From Haloterrigena sp. H1 (GTDB taxonomy: Archaea; Halobacteriota; Halobacteria; Halobacteriales; Natrialbaceae), in assembly GCF_005938085.1 (NCBI RefSeq), contig NZ_SMZK01000001.1:1550001-1614000 (forward strand): a stretch of DNA of 64,000 bases. The letters run 5' to 3'. A program made the translations under genes and the position numbers. Each line of letters opens with the position of its first letter. Position 1 is the first letter of the stretch. A model generated the notes under the pieces. That model was not told the DNA's origin. It saw only the letters and a list, made by a program, of their open reading frames with translations, and did no database searches. Below, in pieces: positions 1-8,192 of this stretch.

Positions 1-222
1 TCCGCGCCGGCGGCACAGCGCCCCCGGTACCGACAGGACGGCGAGACCGGCTCCCGGTTGTACGTCAATGCGGCCTGGGACCCGCGCTGGGAGGACTCCT
101 ATATCGCGCCGCGGGTCACGTTCGAAACGTCGTTTCCGCCGGCCGTTCGTGAGGTCGCACGAACGGCGTGGTGGACACGCCACGATGACAACAGTGATGG
201 AGACGATCACGGCGAGCGGTGA
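1..222 (+). CDS. C-terminal fragment of an unrecognised protein
   Basis: An open frame runs from base 1 to a TGA at 220-222, giving the last 73 residues of a protein whose start lies outside the window. The segment is rich in aromatic and charged residues (LYVNAAWDPRWEDSY, then TAWWTRHDDN) and ends in an acidic Asp/Asn tail. No domain is recognised. The third codon position is G/C rich, so the frame is probably real. It ends about 190 bases before the acyl-CoA synthetase gene and need not be functionally linked to it. Confidence 0.6.
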   Translation, partial: SAPAAQRPRYRQDGETGSRLYVNAAWDPRWEDSYIAPRVTFETSFPPAVREVARTAWWTRHDDNSDGDDHGER

Positions 223-270
223 ATGATAGTACCAGCCACAGTACCCATATCAAACACATATTAAATAGTA

Positions 271-300
271 TGATACGTAAACACTACCGTTTACGCATCA
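271..300. promoter_or_regulatory. 30-bp inverted repeat, possible operator
   Basis: Half-sites TGATACGTAAAC and GTTTACGCATCA flank a 6-base centre. The arms are complementary at all but one position. The element lies about 80 bases upstream of the TATA box of the acyl-CoA synthetase operon, in an otherwise AT-rich spacer. The symmetry is visible in the sequence; the regulatory role is inferred. Confidence 0.45.
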
Positions 301-307
301 CGGGGGC

Positions 308-331
308 GGAATAGAACGAGCGTATTCTAAT
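308..331. promoter_or_regulatory. GGAATAG-N8-TATTCTAAT site, copy 1
   Basis: GGAATAG and TATTCTAAT are separated by 8 bases, and GAATA/TATTC form an inverted repeat. A near-identical element (N7 spacing) lies at 11412-11434, in the spacer between the CitE-like gene and the IclR-family regulator. Sharing between two loci of the same catabolic island suggests a common regulator, possibly that IclR protein (inference). Confidence 0.45.
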
Positions 332-378
332 AACATATTCAATATTCGTCTATTTTCTTCGCAGAATTTACCAGTGGC

Positions 379-388
379 ATTATATAGG
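379..388 (+). promoter_or_regulatory. TATA box of the acyl-CoA degradation operon
   Basis: ATTATATAGG is centred about 27 bases before the ATG at 411, the normal spacing for a leaderless archaeal transcript starting at the ATG. Confidence 0.65.
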
Positions 389-410
389 GGAACGATATCC
401 GGGTTGGTGT

Positions 411-2093
411 ATGGTGTCCAGCCACAATCTCTCGGACTACGAGACTGAACGGGAGCAGTTCTCGTGGGACGATATCTACGCGGAGGCGGATTGGGACGCA
501 CCGGCGGAACTGAACATCGGACACGAGGTCGCCGATCGGCATGCTACCGAGCGTGAGTCGGTCGCACTCTATCAGGTCGACACCGATGGCGAGCTCACGA
601 AGCTAACGTTCTGGGAGTTGGCCGACCGCTCGAGCCAGTTCGCGAACGTCCTTGAGCAGTTGGGCGTCGAGCAGGGCGACCGCGTGTTCTCGTATATGCC
701 ACGGATTCCGGAACACTACGTGGCGCTGGTCGGCACGCTCAAACGGGGTGCTGTCTGGGGAAGCGTCAACGAACGCTTCGGGCCGGACGGCATCTCTTAC
801 CGTCTCGACGACTGCGACGCGAAAGTCCTCGTGACGACGAGCGACAACCGTGAGACGGTTGCGAAGGCACTGGAGGACGCGCCGACAGTCGAACACGTCA
901 TCACCGTCGACCGTGGCGACGGCGCACCCGCCGACGACGTGGTGTTCAATACGGCCCTCGACGGCGCGAGCACCGACTACGACGCTGCTGAGACCGGCGG
1001 CGAAGACAACGCCTTGCTCTACTACACCTCGGGGACGACCGGGCTGGCGAAAGGCGTCCTCCACAAACAGCGCTGGGTCGCCGGCGTCGCGGCGACCCAG
1101 AAGTACGCCGTCGACCTCCAGCCCGGCGACCTCTACTGGAGCACGGGCGACCTGGGCTGGCTGACTGGCGCGATCAATACCCTCGGGGCCTGGTTCTGGG
1201 GGACCTCGCTGTTCACCTACGAGGGCGAATTCGACCCGGAGGAGTGGGCCGATCTGCTCGACGAATACCCGATCACCGTGCTGTTCTCGGTCCCGACGGC
1301 CTACCGGATGCTCCGGGAGAACGAGGAGGTCCTGGCGGACGTCGACCTCGACCTGCGTCACGCGCTCTCGATCGGCGAGCCGCTGTCGGCAGGTGTCGTC
1401 GAGTGGGGCGAGGACGAACTCGGCGTCACCATCCTCGACACGTACGGCCAGACGGAGACGGGCAACATGATCATCAACAACTACCCGACGATGGAGCTCC
1501 GGCCCGGTTCGATGGGCAAACCGCTGCCGGGCATCGAGGCCGACATCGTCGACCCCGAAACGGGCGAAGTACTCGAGCCCGGCGAGACCGGCGAGATCGC
1601 CGAGCGCGGGGACTACCCCTGCTTCTTCGCCGAGTACTGGAACAAACCGGAAAAGACCGCCTCGTGTTTCGTCGACGGTCCCGACGGCGAGTGGTACCTC
1701 TCGGGTGACCTCGCACACAAGGACGAGGACGGCTACTTCTGGTTCGAAGGGCGGGCCGACGACGTCATCCTCTCGTCGGGCTACCGGATCGGCCCGTTCG
1801 AGGTCGAGAGTTCGCTGGGCGAACACGAGGCCGTCGCCGAGGCCGCCGTCGTCCCCAAACCGCACTCGGAGCGAGGCAACATCGTGAAAGCCTACATCGT
1901 GCCAAGCGAGAGCGCGACGCCCTCCGAGGACCTCAAGGAGAACATCAAAACTCACGTCAAAGAGGAGCTATCGGCCCACGAATACCCGCGCGAACTCGAG
2001 TTCCGCGACGAACTGCCGAAGACAGTCACCGGAAAGATCCGCCGGACCGAACTGCAAGACGAGGCGGAAGACGAAGCCGAGGCGGCGACGTAA
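411..2093 (+). CDS. AMP-forming acyl-CoA synthetase
   Basis: A 560-residue ANL-superfamily ligase that should activate a free short or branched carboxylic acid with ATP and CoA. Visible motifs are the P-loop-like YYTSGTTGLAKGVLHK, the A5 motif TYGQTETG, the hinge region YLSGD...GRADDVI and the C-terminal catalytic Lys in PKTVTGKIRR. The ATG follows a well-spaced TATA box. It is the first gene of an operon with an acyl-CoA dehydrogenase, biotin carboxylase, carboxyltransferase and MaoC protein, so its substrate is probably the entry acid of that route, with isovalerate or a similar acid as the best guess. The substrate cannot be read from the sequence. Two more ligases of this superfamily lie at 8193 and 21742. 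Confidence 0.9.
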   Translation: MVSSHNLSDYETEREQFSWDDIYAEADWDAPAELNIGHEVADRHATERESVALYQVDTDGELTKLTFWELADRSSQFANVLEQLGVEQGDRVFSYMPRIPEHYVALVGTLKRGAVWGSVNERFGPDGISYRLDDCDAKVLVTTSDNRETVAKALEDAPTVEHVITVDRGDGAPADDVVFNTALDGASTDYDAAETGGEDNALLYYTSGTTGLAKGVLHKQRWVAGVAATQKYAVDLQPGDLYWSTGDLGWLTGAINTLGAWFWGTSLFTYEGEFDPEEWADLLDEYPITVLFSVPTAYRMLRENEEVLADVDLDLRHALSIGEPLSAGVVEWGEDELGVTILDTYGQTETGNMIINNYPTMELRPGSMGKPLPGIEADIVDPETGEVLEPGETGEIAERGDYPCFFAEYWNKPEKTASCFVDGPDGEWYLSGDLAHKDEDGYFWFEGRADDVILSSGYRIGPFEVESSLGEHEAVAEAAVVPKPHSERGNIVKAYIVPSESATPSEDLKENIKTHVKEELSAHEYPRELEFRDELPKTVTGKIRRTELQDEAEDEAEAAT

Positions 2094-2150
2094 GCATCCG
2101 CCTCGAAGGACGAATTATTAGAGACGACTCCACATACGATATACTATACC

Positions 2151-3317
2151 ATGAATTTCGAGTCTACGCAAGAACGTTCGATGATCCGATCGACCGCAGA
2201 AGCGGTCGCAGCAGAATACGGGCCGGAGTACTGGCGCGAGAAAGAAGAAACCGAAGAGTTTGCCCAGGGGTTCTGGGACGAGCTCGGGGAGGCTGGCTTC
2301 CACGGCCTGCTGGTTCCCGAGGAATACGGCGGTGCCAGTATGGGAATGCAGGATATGGGGCTGGCCATGGAGACGCTCTGTGCCGAAGGCTGTGGCATGG
2401 CCGGTACCTGGTATCTGGTTCTCACCGCAGGCATGGCCGCCGTCGGCATCCGCGAGAACGGCACGGAGGCCCAGAAAGAGAAGTACCTCACTGACATCGC
2501 CACCGGCGAGCGGAACTTCTCGATCGGCATTACCGAACCCGAAGCAGGGACGAACACGCTGAACGTCGCCACACGCGCCGAGAAAGACGGCGACGAGTAC
2601 GTCCTCAACGGGCAGAAGGCCTGGATCACGTTCTCCGACCGGGCGGACAACATGATCATCGTCACCCGGACGACGCCGCTCGAGGAGGTCGATCGCGGCA
2701 CCGACGGCATTAGCCTGTTCATCGTCGACATGGATACCCCCGGGATCGACGTCTCGCCGATCTCCAAACATGGCATCAACTACTCGAAGTCGTGTGAGGT
2801 GTTCCTCGAGGACGTCCGCGTCCCTGAGGAGGATCTGCTCGGCGAGGAAGACGAGGGCTGGTGGGCGCTGGTCGACATGCTCAACCCCGAGCGCATCGGC
2901 TTCGCCGCGGCCGGGACGGGAATCGGCAAGCTCGCCGCGAATACGGCGATCGAGTACGCCAACGACCGCGAAGTGTTCGATTCGCCGATCGGGAGCCACC
3001 AGGCCGTCTCGTTCCCGATCACGAAGGCCTACGCGCGGATGGAGACGGCCGCGCTGATGCGCGAGAAAGCCGCCTGGCTCTACGATCATGGCAAGGAGTG
3101 TGGCTACGAGACCAACGTCGCGAAGGCGACGGCCGTCGAGGCCGGCATCGAAGCGGTCAAACAGTCGATGCAGGCCTTCGGCGGCTGGGGCTACGCCACG
3201 GAGTACGACGTCGAGCGCTGGTGGCGTGAGATCAACCTCACGCGGCTGGCCCCGGTCTCCCAGCAGATGGCGTACAACCACATCGGCCAACAGATCGGCT
3301 TCCCCAAATCCTACTGA
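2151..3317 (+). CDS. Acyl-CoA dehydrogenase, isovaleryl-CoA-dehydrogenase-like
   Basis: A 388-residue FAD-dependent dehydrogenase that forms the alpha,beta double bond of an acyl-CoA. The FAD/substrate segment [10 protein letters not shown] and the helix with [13 protein letters not shown] are present. The usual MCAD-type catalytic Glu (in YEGT) is missing: the equivalent segment reads [11 protein letters not shown] Glu is found instead at residue 247 in LNPERIGF, which aligns with the Glu254 helix of human isovaleryl-CoA dehydrogenase. That placement is known from isovaleryl- and long-chain-type enzymes. Two bases separate the stop from the biotin carboxylase ATG, so translation is probably coupled. 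Substrate isovaleryl-CoA is an inference from this residue and the neighbours. Confidence 0.88.
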   Translation: MNFESTQERSMIRSTAEAVAAEYGPEYWREKEETEEFAQGFWDELGEAGFHGLLVPEEYGGASMGMQDMGLAMETLCAEGCGMAGTWYLVLTAGMAAVGIRENGTEAQKEKYLTDIATGERNFSIGITEPEAGTNTLNVATRAEKDGDEYVLNGQKAWITFSDRADNMIIVTRTTPLEEVDRGTDGISLFIVDMDTPGIDVSPISKHGINYSKSCEVFLEDVRVPEEDLLGEEDEGWWALVDMLNPERIGFAAAGTGIGKLAANTAIEYANDREVFDSPIGSHQAVSFPITKAYARMETAALMREKAAWLYDHGKECGYETNVAKATAVEAGIEAVKQSMQAFGGWGYATEYDVERWWREINLTRLAPVSQQMAYNHIGQQIGFPKSY

Positions 3318-3319
3318 CC

Positions 3320-5098
3320 ATGTTCGAAAAAGTTCTCGTCGCGAACCGCGGCGAAATCGCGGTGCGCGTGATGGCAGCCTGCGAGGAACTCGGCTGTGAG
3401 ACGGTCGCCGTCTACAGCGACGCCGACCGCAACGGCGGCCACGTCGACTACGCCGACGAGGCGTACAACGTCGGCCCCGCACCGGCCAGCGAGTCGTACC
3501 TCGATCAGGAGACGATCATCGACGTCGCCGAACGGGCCGGCGCGGACGCGATCCACCCCGGCTACGGCTTCCTCGCCGAAAACGCCACGTTCGCCCGCCG
3601 CGTCGAGGAGACACCCGGCGTCACGTGGGTCGGCCCGCCGAGCGACGCCATGGAGACCCTCGGCGAGAAGACGAAGGCCCGAACCGTCATGCAGGACGCC
3701 GGCGTTCCGGTCGTCCCAGGGACGACCGAACCGGTCGACGACGCCGACGAGGTGCGAGCCCTCGGCGAGGAGTTCGGCTACCCCATCGCCATCAAGGCCG
3801 AAGGCGGCGGTGGCGGCCGCGGCATGAAGATCGTCCGCAGCGAGGCCGAGGTCGACGACGCCCTCGAGAGCGCCAAACGTGAGGGCGAGGCCTATTTCGG
3901 TAACGACTCGGTCTACGTCGAGAAGTACCTCGAGGCACCCAAACACATCGAGGTGCAGGTACTCGCGGACCAGCACGGCAACGTCCGCCACCTCGGCGAG
4001 CGCGACTGCTCGCTGCAGCGTCGCCACCAGAAGGTCATCGAGGAGGCCCCAAGCCCGGCGCTCGACGCCAACCTGCGCGACGAGATCGGCGAGGCAGCCC
4101 GGCAGGGCGTCCGCGAGGCCGGGTACACGAACGCCGGCACGGTGGAGTTCCTCGTCGAAGACGGTGAGTTCTACTTCATGGAGGTGAACACCCGCATCCA
4201 GGTCGAACACACCGTCAGCGAGGAAGTGACCGGCATCGACATCGTCCGGTGGCAGCTGCGGGTGGCCGCCGGCGAGGACCTCGCATTTTCCCAGGACGAC
4301 GTCGAAATCGACGGCCACGCGATCGAGTACCGTATCAACGCCGAGAATCCGGCCACTGACTTCACGCCCACGCCCGGACAACTGACGACCTACCGACCAC
4401 CGACGAGTATCGGGATCCGCCTCGATCACGCGGTCGCACAGGGCGACGAGATCGGCGGCGACTACGACTCGATGATCGGGAAACTGATCGTCAGCGGCGA
4501 GGATCGTGCCCACTGTCTCGAGCGTTCGAAGCGCGCGCTCGAGCACTTCGACGTCGAGGGCGTCCACACGACGATCCCGTTCCACCGGCTGATGCTCGAC
4601 GACGACGCCTTCGTCGCCGGCGATCACACCACCAAGTACCTCGATCGAGAACTCGAGGACGACGCGCTCGAAGACGCTGTCGACCGCTGGGGGCCCGCGG
4701 AGGCGGCCGGCGGCGACGGTACGGAATCGACAACCGCGGAGGTCGCCGTCGAGGTCGACGGCAAGCGGTTTGACGTCGTCATCGAAGACGCGAGCGTGCG
4801 GATGACGGCCGAGTCAGCCGATAACAGCGGCGGATCCAGTGGGTCCGCCGGATCTGGCGGCGGATCCACGGCCGAGGTCGCCACTGCCGACGCCATCACC
4901 GCGGAGATGCAGGGAACCATCCTCTCGGTCGCCGTCGAGGAAGGCGACGAGGTCGCCGCGGGCGACGTCGTCTGCGTGCTCGAGGCGATGAAGATGGAAA
5001 ACGACGTGGTCGCCGCCAGTGGCGGGACAGTCGAATCGGTCCCGATCGCGGCGGGCGACTCCGTCGACATGGGCGATACCCTCGTCCGACTGGAGTGA
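3320..5098 (+). CDS. Acyl-CoA carboxylase alpha: biotin carboxylase-BCCP fusion
   Basis: A 592-residue protein that carboxylates biotin with ATP and bicarbonate and carries the biotin. Residues 1-450 are an ATP-grasp biotin carboxylase ([20 protein letters not shown], the Gly-rich loop GGGGGRGMK, and the [11 protein letters not shown] active-site segment). A Gly/Ser-rich linker around residues 498-520 leads to a biotinyl domain, with Lys558 in EAMKMEN 35 residues from the C-terminus, the canonical distance. It is shorter than bacterial alpha chains of about 650 residues because the middle region is reduced. The partner is the carboxyltransferase 6 bases downstream. Methylcrotonyl-CoA, propionyl-CoA or acetyl-CoA are all possible substrates; context favours methylcrotonyl-CoA. 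Confidence 0.92.
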   Translation: MFEKVLVANRGEIAVRVMAACEELGCETVAVYSDADRNGGHVDYADEAYNVGPAPASESYLDQETIIDVAERAGADAIHPGYGFLAENATFARRVEETPGVTWVGPPSDAMETLGEKTKARTVMQDAGVPVVPGTTEPVDDADEVRALGEEFGYPIAIKAEGGGGGRGMKIVRSEAEVDDALESAKREGEAYFGNDSVYVEKYLEAPKHIEVQVLADQHGNVRHLGERDCSLQRRHQKVIEEAPSPALDANLRDEIGEAARQGVREAGYTNAGTVEFLVEDGEFYFMEVNTRIQVEHTVSEEVTGIDIVRWQLRVAAGEDLAFSQDDVEIDGHAIEYRINAENPATDFTPTPGQLTTYRPPTSIGIRLDHAVAQGDEIGGDYDSMIGKLIVSGEDRAHCLERSKRALEHFDVEGVHTTIPFHRLMLDDDAFVAGDHTTKYLDRELEDDALEDAVDRWGPAEAAGGDGTESTTAEVAVEVDGKRFDVVIEDASVRMTAESADNSGGSSGSAGSGGGSTAEVATADAITAEMQGTILSVAVEEGDEVAAGDVVCVLEAMKMENDVVAASGGTVESVPIAAGDSVDMGDTLVRLE

Positions 5099-5104
5099 TC
5101 ACCG

Positions 5105-6841
5105 ATGCGAATCAAGATTTCAGACGACACGACCGAAACGGAGGCACAGGCGATCGCCGAAGCCATGGCGTCGCAGTACCGGGAGGACGTGACCGTCGTC
5201 ACCGATGGCGGCGACGAGATCAGCAGCGCGTCCTACGACGGCGACAGCGACGCCGGTGCGACGGCGGCGGGCGAAGCCGAGGCCCAGCCCGATGGGGACC
5301 TTGGACCGACCGACCGCGAAGAAGTGCTGCTCGAGGAGATCGAGGAGATCCTTGAGGGCGGCCCGGAGAAGTACAAGGAGCAACTGCCCGAGGAGGGCAA
5401 ACTGTTCGTCCGCGACCGGATCGACCTCTGGTTCGGCGACGACTTCCTCTTCGAGGACGGCCGGTTCGCGGAGTTCGACGCCGACGATCAGCTGCCGGCC
5501 GACGGCCTCATCACGGGCGCGGCCGAGTTCGAGGGCCGGGATGTCCACTTCATGGCCAACGACTACACGGTCAAACGTGGCAGCATGGCCGCGAAGGGCG
5601 TCGAGAAGTTCCTCCGGATGCAACAGCGCGCCCTGAAGACGGGCAAGCCGGTGTTGTACCTGATGGATTCGTCGGGTGGCCGGATCGACCAGCAGACCGG
5701 CTTCTTCGCGAACCGCGAGGGTATCGGGAAGTACTACTACAACCACTCGATGCTCTCGGGTCGCGTGCCACAGATCTGTGTCCTCTATGGGCCCTGTATC
5801 GCCGGCGCGGCCTACACGCCCGTGTTCGCCGACTTCACCGTCATGGTCCGGGATATGTCGGCGATGGCTATCGCCAGTCCGCGCATGGTCGAGATGGTCA
5901 CCGGCGAACAGATCGACCTGCAGGAACTCGGTGGCCCGGACGTCCACGCCCAATACTCGGGGAGTGCGGACCTCGTCGCCGACGATGAGGAACACGCTCG
6001 AGAATTGGTCGCTCAACTGATGAGCTACCTACCGAACAACGCGGACGAGAAACCACCCCAGACGGACGGTCAGGCACCGGCCGCCTCACCCGAAGGTATC
6101 GATGCCGTCGTACCTCAGGAACCAAACAAGGGCTACGACATGTTCGACGTCATCGATCGGATCGTCGACGCCGGCTCGACGCTCGAACTCCGGCCGGAGT
6201 TCGGAAAGGAGATCATCACCGCCTTCGCGAGGATCGACGGCCGACCGGTCGGGATCGTCGCCAACCAGCCCGCCCACCGCGCGGGCGCGATCTTCCCGGA
6301 CGCCGCCGAGAAGGCAGCCCAGTTCATCTGGACCTGTGACGCCTACGACGTCCCCTTGCTGTACCTCTGTGACACGCCGGGCTTCATGGCCGGTTCGCAG
6401 GTCGAGAAAGACGGCATCTTAGAACAGGGCAAGAAGATGATCTACGCCACGTCCTCGGCGACGGTGCCCAAACAGTCGGTCGTCGTCCGGAAGGCCTACG
6501 GTGCGGGCATCTACGCGATGTCCGGCCCTGCATACGACCCCGAGAGCGTCATCGGGCTGCCCTCGGGCGAGATCGCCATTATGGGCCCCGAAGCGGCGAT
6601 CAACGCCGTCTACGCGCGCAAGCTCTCGGAGATCGACGACCCAGACGAGCGCGAGCGCAAAGAACAGGAACTCCGCGAGGAGTACCGCGAGGACATCGAC
6701 ATCCACCGGATGGCGAGCGAAGTCGTCATCGATGAGATCGTCCCGCCGAGCAGTCTGCGGGAGGAACTCACGAACCGCTTTGCGTTCTACGAGGACATCG
6801 ACAAGGACCTGCCCGACAAGAAACACGGGACGATCCTCTGA
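5105..6841 (+). CDS. Acyl-CoA carboxyltransferase beta with fused N-terminal epsilon-like module
   Basis: A 578-residue carboxyltransferase that moves CO2 from biotin to an acyl-CoA. The crotonase-fold halves run from about residue 80 to the end, with DSSGGRIDQQ, the oxyanion segment GPCIAGAAYTP and the C-terminal-half segment LCDTPGFMAG. The first 60 or so residues (starting MRIKISDDTTETEAQAIAEA) do not belong to the carboxyltransferase fold. They resemble the small stand-alone 'acc operon' proteins encoded beside haloarchaeal carboxylases, followed by an acidic Ala/Gly linker. This looks like a fusion of that small subunit to beta. The gene follows the alpha subunit by 6 bases. Confidence 0.9.
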   Translation: MRIKISDDTTETEAQAIAEAMASQYREDVTVVTDGGDEISSASYDGDSDAGATAAGEAEAQPDGDLGPTDREEVLLEEIEEILEGGPEKYKEQLPEEGKLFVRDRIDLWFGDDFLFEDGRFAEFDADDQLPADGLITGAAEFEGRDVHFMANDYTVKRGSMAAKGVEKFLRMQQRALKTGKPVLYLMDSSGGRIDQQTGFFANREGIGKYYYNHSMLSGRVPQICVLYGPCIAGAAYTPVFADFTVMVRDMSAMAIASPRMVEMVTGEQIDLQELGGPDVHAQYSGSADLVADDEEHARELVAQLMSYLPNNADEKPPQTDGQAPAASPEGIDAVVPQEPNKGYDMFDVIDRIVDAGSTLELRPEFGKEIITAFARIDGRPVGIVANQPAHRAGAIFPDAAEKAAQFIWTCDAYDVPLLYLCDTPGFMAGSQVEKDGILEQGKKMIYATSSATVPKQSVVVRKAYGAGIYAMSGPAYDPESVIGLPSGEIAIMGPEAAINAVYARKLSEIDDPDERERKEQELREEYREDIDIHRMASEVVIDEIVPPSSLREELTNRFAFYEDIDKDLPDKKHGTIL

Positions 6842-6874
6842 TCGCCTGCCAACCGTTTACTACCTACGACAGCC

Positions 6875-7339
6875 ATGACAGGACGCTACTACGAGGACTT
6901 CGAGGTCGGCGAGACCATCGAACACGAGAAACGCCGGACGATCAGCGAACGCGACAACCAGCAGTTCTGTGACATGACGATGAACCAGCAGCCCTTGCAT
7001 CTCGACGCCGAATTCGCCGCGGAGACGCAGTTCGACGGGCGGCTGGTCAACGGGCTCTACACGATGAGCCTGGCCGTCGGGCTCACGATCCCCGACACCA
7101 CCGACGGGACGATCGTCGCGAACCTCTCGTACGACAACGTCGAACACCCGAATCCAGTCTATCACGGGGACACGATCCGGGTCCAGTCGACGGTCACTGA
7201 CAAACACGAGACCAGCGACGGCGAGCGCGGAATCGTCACTATGCACGTCGAAGTGTTCAAAGTAAATGAGGAGGAGGAGCCGCTGGTCTGTGAGTTCGAC
7301 CGGACGGCACTCTCACTGAAACGCGAGCACGCAACGTAG
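6875..7339 (+). CDS. MaoC-family hydratase (hot-dog fold)
   Basis: A 154-residue single hot-dog protein, last gene of the operon that starts at 411. MaoC enoyl-CoA hydratases carry a GDxNPLH-like motif; here the equivalent is MNQQPLHLD, so the catalytic Asp position holds Asn while His is kept. The YEDFEVGE start is typical of MaoC proteins. In the proposed leucine/isovalerate scheme this would be the methylglutaconyl-CoA hydratase, like the MaoC gene in the mycobacterial locus. The Asp-to-Asn change leaves room for altered activity. The function is inferred from family and position. Confidence 0.8.
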   Translation: MTGRYYEDFEVGETIEHEKRRTISERDNQQFCDMTMNQQPLHLDAEFAAETQFDGRLVNGLYTMSLAVGLTIPDTTDGTIVANLSYDNVEHPNPVYHGDTIRVQSTVTDKHETSDGERGIVTMHVEVFKVNEEEEPLVCEFDRTALSLKREHAT

Positions 7340-7368
7340 CGATGCCGACTGGGCGCGGTCGAACCGGC

Positions 7369-8091
7369 TCACTCCGCGACGCCGACGATCCATCGCCACC
7401 GCTGTTCGACGGTTCCCTCGAGGCCCGCGAGCAACTCTCGCGCCTTCGCGACGCGCTCGTCGGCGGCGAGTCTCGGATAGAGACGCGCCGCCATCGCCGG
7501 AATCGCGTGGAAGCGCCGCACGTTCTCGGCCGTCGTCGCGAATCGCCAGGTGCCCGTGGTGATGGTGAACGCGTCGGCGAGCGCCGCCTCGACCGCGTCG
7601 GCACCCGTTGGCGAGCGAGACTGCCGATCGAGGTCGGCAAAGACGTCCGTCCCGTCAGCGTCGACCCAGCCAAGCGGCGCGACGGCACCGACGACGCCGC
7701 CTGGCCGCAGGACGCGGGCAGCCTCCCGCGCCGCGACCGCCGGCTCAGGGACGAGAAAGAGCGACGCGGTAAACGCAACGCCGTCGAACGCGCCGTCGAC
7801 GAAGGGCAGGTGATCGAAATCACCCTCGACGCGGGGCGCAGCCTCGAGTTCGCGCAGCATCTCGCGGCTGATATCCAGTCCGACCGTTCGTTGCGCCCGC
7901 TCGGCGAAGACGCGCGTGCTCGCGCCCGTGCCGGCACCGGCATCGAGAACGGCGTCGAACGGCCCATCGGCTCGCGCCGACAGTTCGGCGGCTAGCAGTC
8001 TAGCGAGTGCGGTAAACCGGCCGGTTCGCTGCTCGTAGGCGTCGTAGGCAGAGACGCTGTCGTCGAAGTTCGTCCGGACGACGGCTTTCAT
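7369..8091 (-). CDS. SAM-dependent class I methyltransferase
   Basis: A 240-residue protein starting at MKAVVRTNFDD. The SAM-binding motif I is VLDAGAGTGAST, motif II the acidic LDISREM, and the motif IV-V region reads DFDHLPFVDGAFDG, followed by VLRPGG. This matches UbiE/BioC-like small-molecule methyltransferases. A longer in-frame extension upstream exists, but it would overlap the promoter area of the gene at 8193, and family members begin close to this Met. The substrate is unknown. It is convergent with the carboxylase operon and shows no clear link to it. Confidence 0.75.
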   Translation of the reverse strand: MKAVVRTNFDDSVSAYDAYEQRTGRFTALARLLAAELSARADGPFDAVLDAGAGTGASTRVFAERAQRTVGLDISREMLRELEAAPRVEGDFDHLPFVDGAFDGVAFTASLFLVPEPAVAAREAARVLRPGGVVGAVAPLGWVDADGTDVFADLDRQSRSPTGADAVEAALADAFTITTGTWRFATTAENVRRFHAIPAMAARLYPRLAADERVAKARELLAGLEGTVEQRWRWIVGVAE

Positions 8092-8192
8092 ACGCGCCGC
8101 AACGACCGATGAGCGAATATGCGTTCCCATCGCTCGCCGCCATCGGATCGACGTATCGCCCGCTACCCAACCACAGTGATCTAAGCCCACGA

